Source of the DNA: Palsa-295 sp963785585
GTDB taxonomy: Bacteria > Acidobacteriota > Terriglobia > Acidiferrales > UBA7541
Length of the DNA stretch: 64,000 nt
NCBI GenBank assembly: GCA_963785585.1
Contig: CAWAVW010000004.1
Span: 310,001-374,000, forward strand
Reading direction: 5' to 3'
Shown: piece after piece, positions 8,041 to 17,550 of the stretch
Position numbering within the stretch: the first letter of the stretch is position 1
How the letters are laid out: every line of letters starts with the position of its first letter
Notes under the pieces: generated by a model
The model's input: the letters and a program-made list of their open reading frames with translations, nothing else
Told to the model about the DNA's origin: nothing
Databases searched by the model: none
Position numbers and translations under genes: made by a program

Positions 8041-10476
8041 ATGAAGCGTCGCATCGAAAAGGTAGCTGTGCTGGGGGCCGGAACGATGGGCTCGCGGATC
8101 GCGGCGCATTTGGCAAACGCGGGCATTCCTTGTTTCCTGCTGGATATGGCCCCTGCGGAACTGAATGCCGAGGAAGCACGCAAGAAGCTGACGCTGCAAG
8201 ACTCGCGCGTGCGCAATCGGATTGTACTGGCGGGCCTGGAGGGCGCGAAGAAATCCCGTCCCGCAGCATTTTTTACGCCGGAAACTGCTCGACTCGTTAC
8301 GGCGGGCAATTTTGACGACAACATCGCCTGGTGCGGCGAAGTGGATTGGATTATCGAAGCGGTCGCCGAGAACATCGAAATCAAGCGCAGCCTTTTCGCA
8401 AGAGTCGAAGCCGTGCGCAAGCCGGGAACGATTGTTTCAACGAACACGTCGGGAATCCCAATTCACGTGATTGCCGAGGGGCGTTCCGAGGATTTTCAAC
8501 GTCACTTTGCCGGCACGCATTTCTTCAATCCGCCGCGCTACATGAAGCTGGTGGAATTAATACCGGGCCCAAGGACCAAGCCAGAAGTCATGGCGTCGCT
8601 TGACGAAATCGGCGACGTTCGGCTGGGAAAGGGCGTGGTGGTGGCCAAGGATACGCCGAATTTCATCGCCAATCGCATCGGCACGTTCTCGATGCTGAAT
8701 GCCCTTAGACAAATGCAGGCGCTGGATATGACCGTGGAGGAAGTGGACGCGTGTACGGGGCCCGCAATCGGGCAGCCGAAGTCGGCGACGTTCCGCACGT
8801 CCGACATTGTGGGTTTGGATATTTTGGCGCATGTGGTGAAGAACATCTATGAGACAGCGAAGGATGACGAATCGCGCGAGATGTACACACTGCCCGCATT
8901 CGCCGCGGACATGCTCAAGCGCGGATGGCTGGGCGACAAGACCGGCAGCGGGTTCTACCAGAAGCTAAAGAAACCGGGCGACAAGGAAATTTTAACCCTC
9001 GACTGGAAGACGATGGAGTACCGAGCCAAACAAAAGGCGAAGTTCGGCTCGATCGAAGCAGGAAAGGGAATCGAAGACACGCGTGAACGCGTTCGCGCTC
9101 TGGTGGCGCCGGTGATCGACGCGAAGCCGGATGGAAAGGCAGCGGACAAGGCCAGCCAGTTTATTTGGGCAGTGCTGAGCGAAATGTGCCTGTACGCCGC
9201 GCGGCGCGTGCCTGAGATCGCCAATAGCATCGTGGATGTGGACCGCGCCATGCGGTGGGGATTTGCGTGGGAACTCGGACCTTTCGAAGTCTGGGATGCG
9301 ATCGGCGTGGAGCGGATGTCGGCTGCGCTCGAGAAGCAGGGCAAGCAAATTCCTCCGGTTGTCAAGGAAGTGTTGGCGACGCCATCGAAGTCCTTCTACG
9401 AAAGTGAAAAAGGAACCACGAAGTATTTCGATCTGGCGGCGAAATCTGCAAAGACCCTGGCAGATACTCCGGGCGTAATCATTCTGAAATCCCTGAAAGA
9501 CCGAACCGGCGTGGTGCAGAAAAATGCGGGCGCGAGCCTGATCGATCTCGGCGACGGCGTGATTTGCTGCGAATTCCACTCGAAGATGAATTCAATCGGC
9601 AGCGATCTGGTGGCGATGATTCATGCCGGAATCAACCGCCTGGGTACGGAATTCGATGGGATGGTAATCGCGAATCAAGCGCCAAATTTTTCGGTGGGCG
9701 CGAACCTGATGCTCGTGCTGATCGGCGCGCAAGAAGGCGAATGGGACGATATCCATCTGGCCGTCAAGCAATTCCAGCGCGTGAACATGGCGATCAAATA
9801 CGCGTCGCGGCCGGTGGTGGTGGCTCCCCAAGGCATGGCCCTTGGCGGTGGGTGCGAAATCAGCCTCCATGGCGCGCGGATTCAGGCGGCCGCGGAAGCT
9901 TACATCGGTCTAGTGGAAACGGGCGTCGGGCTGATTCCGGGCGGCGGCGGCACGAAAGAAATGATCATCCGCGCCAACGAACATGCCGCAACCCCGGAGA
10001 CGCTGGATTTATTTCACGCCATGAAGCCTGTTTTCGAGACGATTGCGATGGCGAAAGTTTCGACGAGCGCCGAAGAGGCGCGGTCGATGGGATTTTTGCG
10101 GCCCTCCGATTTGATCTCGATGAACCTCGACCGGCAGGTGGCGGATGCGAAGCAGACCGTCCTTTCCATGTTACGCGCCGGATACCACCCGCCACCGCCT
10201 GCGGAGATTCGAGTTCTCGGCGAAGAATTCCTCGCAGGGGCCAAGCTCGCCATCCATATGCTGGTTCGCGGTGAATTCGCGACGGAATATGACGGCGTCG
10301 TGGGCCGGAAGCTGGCGTATGTATTGGCCGGCGGCTCGGTGACCACGGCGCAAACCGTATCCGAACAGTACGTGCTGGATCTGGAACGGGAAGCGTTTGT
10401 GAGCTTGTGCGGCGAGCGCAAGACGCAGGAGCGCATCGCGCACACTTTGAAGACGGGGAAACCGTTGCGGAACTGA
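8041..10476 (+). CDS. fadN: 3-hydroxyacyl-CoA dehydrogenase / enoyl-CoA hydratase fusion (FadN-type)
   Basis: This 811-residue bifunctional beta-oxidation enzyme has its domains in FadN order. Residues ~1-400 are 3-hydroxyacyl-CoA dehydrogenase, with the NAD fold VAVLGAGTMGSRIAAHLANAG and the catalytic His in FAGTHFFNPP. Residues ~500-700 are an enoyl-CoA hydratase domain with NFSVGANL, GMALGGGCEISLHG and GLIPGGGGTKEM. It would hydrate enoyl-CoA and oxidise the product to 3-ketoacyl-CoA. Thiolase and acyl-CoA dehydrogenase genes follow on the same strand but over 10 kb away, unlike the compact Bacillus fadN-fadA-fadE operon. The orthology is inferred from domain order and length. Confidence 0.9.
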   Translation: MKRRIEKVAVLGAGTMGSRIAAHLANAGIPCFLLDMAPAELNAEEARKKLTLQDSRVRNRIVLAGLEGAKKSRPAAFFTPETARLVTAGNFDDNIAWCGEVDWIIEAVAENIEIKRSLFARVEAVRKPGTIVSTNTSGIPIHVIAEGRSEDFQRHFAGTHFFNPPRYMKLVELIPGPRTKPEVMASLDEIGDVRLGKGVVVAKDTPNFIANRIGTFSMLNALRQMQALDMTVEEVDACTGPAIGQPKSATFRTSDIVGLDILAHVVKNIYETAKDDESREMYTLPAFAADMLKRGWLGDKTGSGFYQKLKKPGDKEILTLDWKTMEYRAKQKAKFGSIEAGKGIEDTRERVRALVAPVIDAKPDGKAADKASQFIWAVLSEMCLYAARRVPEIANSIVDVDRAMRWGFAWELGPFEVWDAIGVERMSAALEKQGKQIPPVVKEVLATPSKSFYESEKGTTKYFDLAAKSAKTLADTPGVIILKSLKDRTGVVQKNAGASLIDLGDGVICCEFHSKMNSIGSDLVAMIHAGINRLGTEFDGMVIANQAPNFSVGANLMLVLIGAQEGEWDDIHLAVKQFQRVNMAIKYASRPVVVAPQGMALGGGCEISLHGARIQAAAEAYIGLVETGVGLIPGGGGTKEMIIRANEHAATPETLDLFHAMKPVFETIAMAKVSTSAEEARSMGFLRPSDLISMNLDRQVADAKQTVLSMLRAGYHPPPPAEIRVLGEEFLAGAKLAIHMLVRGEFATEYDGVVGRKLAYVLAGGSVTTAQTVSEQYVLDLEREAFVSLCGERKTQERIAHTLKTGKPLRN

Positions 10477-10823
10477 GCGCTAGCAGGGATACGCAGGAAG
10501 GTCCGGACTTCCCAGCAACTTTTCAAGCGGTGCCGTGTTTGTAAATCGCGGTGAAACCTATCTTCTCGAAAGCGCTTCTAAGAAGTGAAGATACATGCGC
10601 CTTGTTTCCGGTTCCGCCGATCGAATCCTGGAACTTTCGGGCCAGTATTCTGGAATCCTTATTCACGGGAAAACCAAAGCGGCGAGGCAGAAATTTTTTC
10701 CGAAGTAATCTGCGTGAACACTTCGGCAAACTCCGATTGCGGCACGCGAACGAATCAACTACACCCAGCTCCAGCGGCAGGAATCGGACGGGAACTCAGT
10801 TTCACAACTAAGGGAGATTTTCG
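10477..10823. other. Intergenic stretch between fadN-like and lipoprotein genes
   Basis: I see no convincing gene here. It contains a 7-bp inverted repeat, CCGAAGT (10699-10705) / ACTTCGG (10719-10725), with a 13-base loop and no T-tract. It also holds a near-palindrome around GGTCCGGAC (~10500-10516). The segment probably contains the lipoprotein promoter and leader. The ribosome-binding site AGGGAG is at its end. Confidence 0.4.
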
Positions 10824-12932
10824 ATGCGGAAGAGCATTAGGCTTTTTGCGGTTGTAGCCGGGATGATTGTGGGCTTGGTCTCGTTGAATGCGTGCGGTGG
10901 CGGAAGCTCCGGAGGCACCAAGCCTGTAAATGGAGCGCTGGTAATTCTTCCAGGCTCGGCGAGCGTGCCGGTCGGGCAGACGGTGCAGTTCACGGCGTTT
11001 CTCGGCGACACGGCCACCAGTTCCACCTGGACGGCGTCTTCGGGAACAATCGACAGCAGCGGAAATTTCACCGCGCCGTCTTCGCCCGCGACTGTGACGA
11101 TTACGGCTGTCGCGGGATCGAACGGCGGCACGTCCACCGTTACCGTTGTTGCAGCACAACCGATTACTGTAACTCCCTCTGTACAGCTGATTCCCGCGGG
11201 CGGGCTTCAAACGTTCACCGCGAGCGCGTCGGGCGTAACGTGGACGGTGAACGGCGGAGTGGGCAATTGCCTCACACCCGCGCCGAACGCTACAACGCCC
11301 TGCTACGGAATTATCGACGGAAATGGAAATTATCAGGCGCCACTTTCGCCGCCCACGGGAGGGACGGTGACAATCACGGCGACGTCCGGCGCGGATTCCG
11401 GAACGGCGGCAGCCACGATTTTGTTCTCCTCTGCGTCCCTTACGGGCAACGGGTCGAGCGGCCAATACGTCGTTACGCTGGCTGGCATTGACTTCACCAA
11501 CGGGTATCCGCTCAATTTGGTTGGAAGCATCCAGACGTCCGGCAACGCTACTTCGAACGCCGGGTCCATCGTTGGCGGAGAGATCGACATTAACAGTCTG
11601 ACGTACGGATTGTATTCGGGAGGTACGATCACGGGTGGCAGTTACCAGGTCGGCCCGGTGGATGGACGAACGAGTCTGACGTTCACGAACTCGTCCAGCA
11701 GCAGCGGCATTCCGTCCTTCACTCTGCAGGTCACTCTGCAGAATAACCAGCACGCATTGCTGATCGACTTCGACAACTTCGCCACCGGCAGCGGTACGCT
11801 CGATTTGCAGAACCCGGCTCAGTTCGTGACGTTGAACGGCAATTTCGCGTTCTCGACTTCCGGGGTGGACACCACTCTGTTCAACAACTCCGGCTACATC
11901 CTGCCGGTTTATGCCGCAGGAACGTTCGTGGCCAACGGCAATTCCATTCCCGTGAATCCGGTGAATGCTCCGGTGAACGTGCAGGACGTGGTCGAAAACG
12001 CGTTGACGACGCCACTGGTAACAAACGACCAATCGCTCAACGGTTCGTACACGAACGTGGATGGATCAGGCCGCGGCACCGTAACGATGTCAAGCACGCC
12101 GCTGGGCACGGTGAACTACGCTTACTACGTGATCGACCAGACGCATTTGAAAGTGATCGAGATTGATCCTTCCCAGAATCTGGCTCTTTACGGCGATATC
12201 TACAGTGCGCCGACAACGCCGACCCCGTTGACGGGAGGGGTTTCGTTTACCGCCGGCGGTGCAACCAGCAATCTGAACGCTTACGTGATGGGCGGTGTAT
12301 TCGCGGTGAGTGGCACGGGGATTTCCGGAACGGGCATCGTCGATATCAACGCGGGAACGCAGATTCAAAACGGCAACTCGATTCAGAGCGGCAGCCTGAC
12401 GAACAGCACAGGAACGGGAATTGTTCCCTCGCGTTACTTGCTCACGCTCAGCACGAAATCACCGAGCGGACAGTTGACGTTTTCGGTTTACAACACTGCT
12501 TCGAATCCTCCCAGCGCGGTGATGATTGAGACGGACAACTTCACGGCCGGCGGCACAGGCATGGCATACCAGCAGGCTTCCGGCGGCGCCGTGGCGGGAA
12601 ACTTTGCATTCAATATGACCGGTGTCGGCAACTCCCGCTTGATTAAGTCGTTCGAGCAGGATCTGACCGGCCAGGTTGTGTTGACCCCGAACAGCACAAC
12701 GGTGAACGGCACCATTGACCTGAATAATGCGGGAACATCCACCAGCACAATCGTTTCGTCGAGCAGCATGTGGAATGCAGCGGCGACGAACGGCCGCGGC
12801 GTGGCGTTGGTGAAGACGTCGAACGGGGCCGTATTCAATGTTCCGTACTATCTGGTTAGTGGAAATACCGCATTGCTGTTGGATATCGATTCCAATCGAA
12901 TCGCAGCCGGCATCCTGACAAAGCAATTCTAA
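10824..12932 (+). CDS. Large cell-surface lipoprotein with Ig-like repeats
   Basis: This 702-residue protein has a lipoprotein signal peptide with a lipobox ending LNAC (Cys ~24) followed by GGGSSGG, so it is anchored in the outer or inner membrane facing outward. The next ~180 residues contain two Ig-like repeats (VPVGQTVQFTAFLG and IPAGGLQTFTASASG). The rest is a Ser/Thr/Asn/Gly-rich beta-strand region with repeated blocks such as YVVTLAGIDF and RYLLTLSTKS. No catalytic motif is visible. The type is common in Acidobacteria and its function is unknown, possibly adhesion or surface display. A strong terminator follows. Confidence 0.8.
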   Translation: MRKSIRLFAVVAGMIVGLVSLNACGGGSSGGTKPVNGALVILPGSASVPVGQTVQFTAFLGDTATSSTWTASSGTIDSSGNFTAPSSPATVTITAVAGSNGGTSTVTVVAAQPITVTPSVQLIPAGGLQTFTASASGVTWTVNGGVGNCLTPAPNATTPCYGIIDGNGNYQAPLSPPTGGTVTITATSGADSGTAAATILFSSASLTGNGSSGQYVVTLAGIDFTNGYPLNLVGSIQTSGNATSNAGSIVGGEIDINSLTYGLYSGGTITGGSYQVGPVDGRTSLTFTNSSSSSGIPSFTLQVTLQNNQHALLIDFDNFATGSGTLDLQNPAQFVTLNGNFAFSTSGVDTTLFNNSGYILPVYAAGTFVANGNSIPVNPVNAPVNVQDVVENALTTPLVTNDQSLNGSYTNVDGSGRGTVTMSSTPLGTVNYAYYVIDQTHLKVIEIDPSQNLALYGDIYSAPTTPTPLTGGVSFTAGGATSNLNAYVMGGVFAVSGTGISGTGIVDINAGTQIQNGNSIQSGSLTNSTGTGIVPSRYLLTLSTKSPSGQLTFSVYNTASNPPSAVMIETDNFTAGGTGMAYQQASGGAVAGNFAFNMTGVGNSRLIKSFEQDLTGQVVLTPNSTTVNGTIDLNNAGTSTSTIVSSSSMWNAAATNGRGVALVKTSNGAVFNVPYYLVSGNTALLLDIDSNRIAAGILTKQF

Positions 12933-12967
12933 GTTTTCGGGATACTGCGGCGGTTTCACGACGATTT

Positions 12968-13014
12968 CCGGCCCGTTGTCGGCTGATCCTCAGCGGCAAC
13001 GGGCCGGCTTTTTC
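12968..13014 (+). terminator. Rho-independent terminator after the lipoprotein gene
   Basis: An 11-bp perfect stem (CCGGCCCGTTG / CAACGGGCCGG) encloses a loop that itself can pair (GCTGA/TCAGC) and is followed by CTTTTTC. Confidence 0.88.
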
Positions 13015-13239
13015 TTCCCTCACTCCCTTTTAAAAATCACTGATAACCGAATCGAGCATCGCGCGTCTGAGCCGTTACGCAGGCCGGGTGTATTCGAATC
13101 ATAAGATATTGCAAATTTCGCAGGCCGCGAGGCTTGTTTCAAACGGCTTGCAATCGATTCGCGCTCTCGTTAGCATCAACCGCTTTCTTCGTTTTCCGGT
13201 TTTCGCAAGGATTGCCGCGAAGTCTTGCAGGAGTGTGAG

Positions 13240-14688
13240 ATGGACAAGCGAAATCGCAGCCCGAAACCCAATCGTTCTTACATCCATATCTATCTATCGC
13301 TCGTTGTTGCCGCCGCGACGATCGGCATCTGCTTCGCGGGCATCCGCGCCAACGCAGCGGCCAGTGAAGGCGGAGAGCCTCGCTACTTCGCAATCACCAA
13401 CGCGCGGATCGTGCGCGTCTCCGAGCCGGTGATCGACAGCGGGACGGTGGTGATCGCGAAAGGCTTGATTCAAGCGGTCGGCACAACCGTGACCATTCCG
13501 CCCGAGGCCTGGGTGATCGATGGAAAAGGGCTCACGGTTTATCCCGGTTTCATTGACGCGGGATCGACCGTTGGTTTGGGCGACGACGCCGGCGACGGGA
13601 AGAGCAAAAGAGGCGGCCCCAATGCCACTCGTCCAGAAGATCGCCCAGGCACAACGCCTTGGCGAGTGACAGCCGACGAGGTAAAAACGGACGATAAACG
13701 AATTGAGTCCTGGCGCAGCGCCGGCTTCACGACCACTCTGGCATTGCCGGAGGGCGGAATTTTTCCCGGGCAAGCGGCTGTATTGGACTTGGCGGGAGCC
13801 CGGCCCGGAGATTTCGTAGTCAAATCAACGGGCGGTTTGCCGATTTCCTTTAAACCGGTCGGCGGATTTTTTGGATTTCCCGATTCGCTGATGGGAACGA
13901 TTGGGTATGTGCGTCAGGTGGTCGATGACACGAGTTGGTACTCGAAGGCCGAACCGATCTACGAAGCGAACCCTACCAAGAACGAACGCATCCCGTATGA
14001 CCGGACCGAACGGACGCTGAGCGCGGCAATTCACGAAAAGGAAGTGGTGCTGCTGCCGGCAAACAATTCCATTCAGATTTTGCGTGCGTTGCGGCTTGCG
14101 GATGAGTGGAAATTTTCGCCGGTACTCTTCGGCGGCCAACAAAGCTATGCGGTGGTCGATGCCATCGCGGCGAAGAAAGCCGCGGTGCTGGTGAGTCTCA
14201 AGTGGCCAGAGAGGCCGAAGGACGCCGATCCGGATTCGCCGCAGACGTTGCGAGAGTTGCGATTCCGAGACCGCGCGCCGGGTACTCCCGCGGCACTCGC
14301 AAAATCGAACGTGAAATTCGGTTTTTATTCCGAGGGGCTCGCTTCTCCCAAGGATATTTTCAAGAGCGTGAAAAAAGCGATGGACGCCGGGCTTACGTCC
14401 GATGCGGCGATTCGCGCGCTGACCCTGGACGCGGCTGACATTCTGGGTGTGAGCGACCGAATGGGCAGCCTTTCCACTGGAAAGATCGCGAATTTGGTTG
14501 TCACCGACGGCGACATCTTCAGCGAAAAGACGAAAGTGAAGCACGTTTTCGTGGATGGGCAGTGGTTCGAAATTCACGATGATGCCAAACCGGAAAAGCC
14601 GGGAGAGAAAAATCCGGCCGACGATGAAGATTCCGACGGCGACGTGTCGCACGGGCGATCGCAACAACTCGAAGGGGTGGGTCGATGA
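13240..14688 (+). CDS. Amidohydrolase-fold secreted protein, metal-binding HxH missing (first of three)
   Basis: This 482-residue protein has an N-terminal signal or anchor (hydrophobic residues ~16-40) and an amidohydrolase-family layout: an N-terminal beta domain (VIDSGTVVIAKGLIQAVG), a barrel and a C-terminal SLSTGKIANLVVTDGD strand. Where the family normally has PGFIDxHxH, this has PGFIDAGST, so the two metal-binding His are Gly108 and Thr110. Catalysis by the usual mechanism is therefore doubtful. The ATG at 13240 follows GCAGGAG. Its 3' end overlaps the next paralogue by ATGA, so the two are translationally coupled. Confidence 0.85.
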   Translation: MDKRNRSPKPNRSYIHIYLSLVVAAATIGICFAGIRANAAASEGGEPRYFAITNARIVRVSEPVIDSGTVVIAKGLIQAVGTTVTIPPEAWVIDGKGLTVYPGFIDAGSTVGLGDDAGDGKSKRGGPNATRPEDRPGTTPWRVTADEVKTDDKRIESWRSAGFTTTLALPEGGIFPGQAAVLDLAGARPGDFVVKSTGGLPISFKPVGGFFGFPDSLMGTIGYVRQVVDDTSWYSKAEPIYEANPTKNERIPYDRTERTLSAAIHEKEVVLLPANNSIQILRALRLADEWKFSPVLFGGQQSYAVVDAIAAKKAAVLVSLKWPERPKDADPDSPQTLRELRFRDRAPGTPAALAKSNVKFGFYSEGLASPKDIFKSVKKAMDAGLTSDAAIRALTLDAADILGVSDRMGSLSTGKIANLVVTDGDIFSEKTKVKHVFVDGQWFEIHDDAKPEKPGEKNPADDEDSDGDVSHGRSQQLEGVGR

Positions 14689-16133
14689 GGCGTGCAATTC
14701 GTTTGGCGGCATTGATCGGAATGGCTGCGACCGCGGTGATCCCGGCCGGAGCGCAGAACCCCAGCGTCGTGTTTATTCACGACGCGACGATTCTGACCGT
14801 TACGCATGGCAACATCGAGCACGGATCGATTTTGATCCGCGACGGGAAAATCGCGGAGGTCGGCGCAAACCTCACAGCTCCGGCGGGCGCTACGGTGATT
14901 GACGCCACCGGGCAGTACGTGATGCCGGGGATCATCGACTGCCATTCGCACATTGCCGTGGACGGAAGCGTGAACGAAGGCGGCATGGCGGTTTCCTCGA
15001 TTGCGAACATTAAGGATGTGCTGAATCCCGAGGACATCAATATTTACCGCGACCTCGCGGGCGGCGTGACGGCAGCAAACATTCTGCACGGCAGCGCCAA
15101 TCCAATCGGCGGCCAAACGGTGGTGATCAAATTACGGTGGGGCAAGAATGCCAGCGAGTTGCCCTTCGAAGGCGCCGTGCCGGGAATTAAATTCGCGCTC
15201 GGCGAAAATCCCAAGGAGTCGAATTTCACTCCGCCGCCAGGAATTCCGCAGCGATACCCCGCCACCCGGATGGGCGTGGAGGAAGTTATCCGGCAAGCGT
15301 TCATCGAAGCGCGCGAATACAAAAAGCAATGGGACGACTACAGCGTGCGGAAAACGGCGGGCGAGCAAAATCTGATTCCTCCCCGCCGGGACGAACGACT
15401 CGAACCGCTGGTGGAGGTGATGGAAGGAAAACGCTACGTTCACGCTCACTGCTACCGGGCGGATGAAATTCTGATGCTGATTCGCGTGGCAAACGAATTC
15501 GGGTTCAAAGTCAGGACCTTTCAACATGTACTGGAGGGCTACAAAATCGCGGACGAAATCGCGGCCTCGGGTACGGGTGGTTCGACTTTCTCCGATTGGT
15601 GGGCGTACAAGGTGGAGGCGTACGACGCCATCCCGTATAACGCGGCGTTGATGACCGAGCGGGGCGTGGTCGTTTCAATCAACTCGGACGATGCGCAGGA
15701 AGCGCGCCAGTTGAATATCGAGGCAGCGAAAGCGATGAAATACGGCGGCATGTCCGCGAATGACGCGCTCAAGCTGATCACGTTAAATCCGGCCATTCAG
15801 CTGGGCATCGACAAGCGCGTGGGATCGATCGAACCGGGTAAGGATGCGGATCTGGCGATCTACAACCGCGATCCGCTGAGCGTATACGCAGTGGTGCAGA
15901 AAACGCTGATCGATGGGCAAGTCTATTTCGACCGGCAGAAGGACATTGCGAACCGAGCGGACCTGGCAAAGGAAAAACAGGGACTGATCGATAAAGAAAA
16001 GAAAGCCGCCGAGGACAAGAAGGACGACAACAAGACGGACGATAAAGCGGGCGCAAAGAAGCCCGACGCCAAAAAGAAGCCTCCCAAGGACGACGGCGGC
16101 ACGTCCCGCTCGGTGATCGGAGGTGCGCTGTGA
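14685..16133 (+). CDS. Secreted amidohydrolase with intact metal site (second of three)
   Basis: This 482-residue member of the imidazolonepropionase/dipeptidase-like amidohydrolases has a signal peptide with predicted cleavage near AGAQ. The metal-binding motif is complete: PGIIDCHSH (His87, His89), later HAHCYR, TFQHVLEGYK and NSDD. It is the likely catalytic member of the trio, acting in the periplasm on an unknown cyclic amide or dipeptide. The last ~50 residues are a Lys/Asp-rich charged tail. Start ATG overlaps the preceding stop, and its own stop overlaps the next start (GTGA). Confidence 0.9.
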   Translation: MRRAIRLAALIGMAATAVIPAGAQNPSVVFIHDATILTVTHGNIEHGSILIRDGKIAEVGANLTAPAGATVIDATGQYVMPGIIDCHSHIAVDGSVNEGGMAVSSIANIKDVLNPEDINIYRDLAGGVTAANILHGSANPIGGQTVVIKLRWGKNASELPFEGAVPGIKFALGENPKESNFTPPPGIPQRYPATRMGVEEVIRQAFIEAREYKKQWDDYSVRKTAGEQNLIPPRRDERLEPLVEVMEGKRYVHAHCYRADEILMLIRVANEFGFKVRTFQHVLEGYKIADEIAASGTGGSTFSDWWAYKVEAYDAIPYNAALMTERGVVVSINSDDAQEARQLNIEAAKAMKYGGMSANDALKLITLNPAIQLGIDKRVGSIEPGKDADLAIYNRDPLSVYAVVQKTLIDGQVYFDRQKDIANRADLAKEKQGLIDKEKKAAEDKKDDNKTDDKAGAKKPDAKKKPPKDDGGTSRSVIGGAL

Positions 16134-17476
16134 AGTTGCTCAAGACGACTTGGTACGTCGCATTAATCCTGGCGGCTGGCTCGTTTGCGCAAGCAGCGGC
16201 GGCCCAAGCCACCACTGCAACCGCGCCGGTGTATGCGATCAAGGGCGCGAAGATTCACACCCTGGCGGGACCGGTGATCGACAGCGGAATCGTAGTCATC
16301 CGCGACGGCAAGATCGCCGCCGTGGGTGCGAGCGTTTCGATTCCGTCCGATGCACAAGTAATCGACGCGACGGGAATGGAGCTGTACCCAGGTCTCTTTG
16401 ACCCGATCACGCAAATTGGATTGGAAGAAATCGCGCAGGTGAGTGCCACGGTGGATGTGAGTGAGCTGGGAGACTTCAACCCCGAGCTGGTGGCGGCGAC
16501 GGCAGTGAATCCGGCGTCCGCGCATATTCCGGTGACTCGTGCGAACGGCGTGACGCACGTGATCGCGGTTCCGGGCACGGCCGGTTTCGATTCGCAGGGA
16601 GGCGGGACGATCGCGGGTCAGGCCAGTGCATTTAACCTTGCAGGCTGGACGATGGACGATATGCAGATCCAACGTTCCGTAGCGATGGTCGTGAACTGGC
16701 CGTCGATTCAAACGCGGTCGTTTGACTTCTCGACATTTTCGTTCAAGGAAAAATCGTACGAAGACGCGAAGAAGGAATACGACAAGTCGGTGAATGAATT
16801 GTCTGACTGGCTGGCTCGGGCGCGGCACTACGCGCAGGCCAAAGAGAAGGGTTCGCCGGCGCTATTCGAGCGCGATTTGAAACTGGAATCGCTCGTGCCG
16901 GTCGTGCAAGGAAAATTGCCGGTGCTGGTGATTGCCGACGACGAGCGCGACATCAAGAATGCCGTCGAATTCTGCGCCAAGCAGAATCTGAAAATGATTC
17001 TGGGAAGCGGCGCGGAAGCGTGGAAGGTTTCGGCGCTCCTCAAAGAAAAGAAGATCCCCGTGATTTTGGGACCGACGGAGCGTTTGCCGGAACAGGAAGA
17101 CACGCCGTACGACAAGCCGATGACGCAGCCTTCCGAGTTGTTCGCAGCGGGCGTCCCGTTTGCATTTTCCAGTTTCGGCACATCGTTCTCCCGGCGTTTG
17201 CCGTATTACGCGGGAACGGCTGTTGCCTATGGCTTGTCGCACGACGAAGCGATGAAAGCCGTGACGATTAACGCCGCGCAGATATTCGGGATCGCCGACC
17301 AGTTGGGAACGATTGAGACCGGCAAGATGGCGAATCTGATTGTGACCAATGGAGACCCGCTCGAGGTGCAGACCGAGGTGAAGTATCTTTTCATCAAGGG
17401 CCAGCTCACTAGCACGGATAATCGCCACCGGGATTTGTACGAGCAATATCGCAAAAGGCCACGCGCCGCTCAGTAA
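16130..17476 (+). CDS. Amidohydrolase-fold secreted protein, metal-binding HxH missing (third of three)
   Basis: This 448-residue paralogue has a signal peptide (cleavage near QAAAAQA) and the same domain plan as its neighbours. The HxH site is again lost: LYPGLFDPITQIGLEE replaces PGxxDxHxH, with Ile93 and Gln95 at the metal positions. The C-terminal signature IETGKMANLIVTNGDP is retained. The start is GTG at 16130, overlapping the previous stop by four bases. It may be a structural partner of the catalytic middle protein. Confidence 0.85.
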   Translation: MKLLKTTWYVALILAAGSFAQAAAAQATTATAPVYAIKGAKIHTLAGPVIDSGIVVIRDGKIAAVGASVSIPSDAQVIDATGMELYPGLFDPITQIGLEEIAQVSATVDVSELGDFNPELVAATAVNPASAHIPVTRANGVTHVIAVPGTAGFDSQGGGTIAGQASAFNLAGWTMDDMQIQRSVAMVVNWPSIQTRSFDFSTFSFKEKSYEDAKKEYDKSVNELSDWLARARHYAQAKEKGSPALFERDLKLESLVPVVQGKLPVLVIADDERDIKNAVEFCAKQNLKMILGSGAEAWKVSALLKEKKIPVILGPTERLPEQEDTPYDKPMTQPSELFAAGVPFAFSSFGTSFSRRLPYYAGTAVAYGLSHDEAMKAVTINAAQIFGIADQLGTIETGKMANLIVTNGDPLEVQTEVKYLFIKGQLTSTDNRHRDLYEQYRKRPRAAQ

Positions 17477-17487
17477 GCTGATTTGCG

Positions 17488-17520
17488 GGTTCTCGGGCTT
17501 TTCGCGGGAGCCTTTTCTTT
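17488..17520 (+). terminator. Probable terminator after the amidohydrolase operon
   Basis: An 8-bp stem with two G-U pairs (GGTTCTCG / CGGGAGCC) and a 9-base loop is followed by TTTTCTTT. Confidence 0.6.
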
Positions 17521-17550
17521 CAAACCGTTCGGGATATTGGGGAGAACTGC

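Noticed and set aside
10699..10725. An inverted repeat as a terminator after the fadN-like gene
   Set aside because: No T-tract follows in the right direction on either strand, so it is kept only as a note in the intergenic entry.
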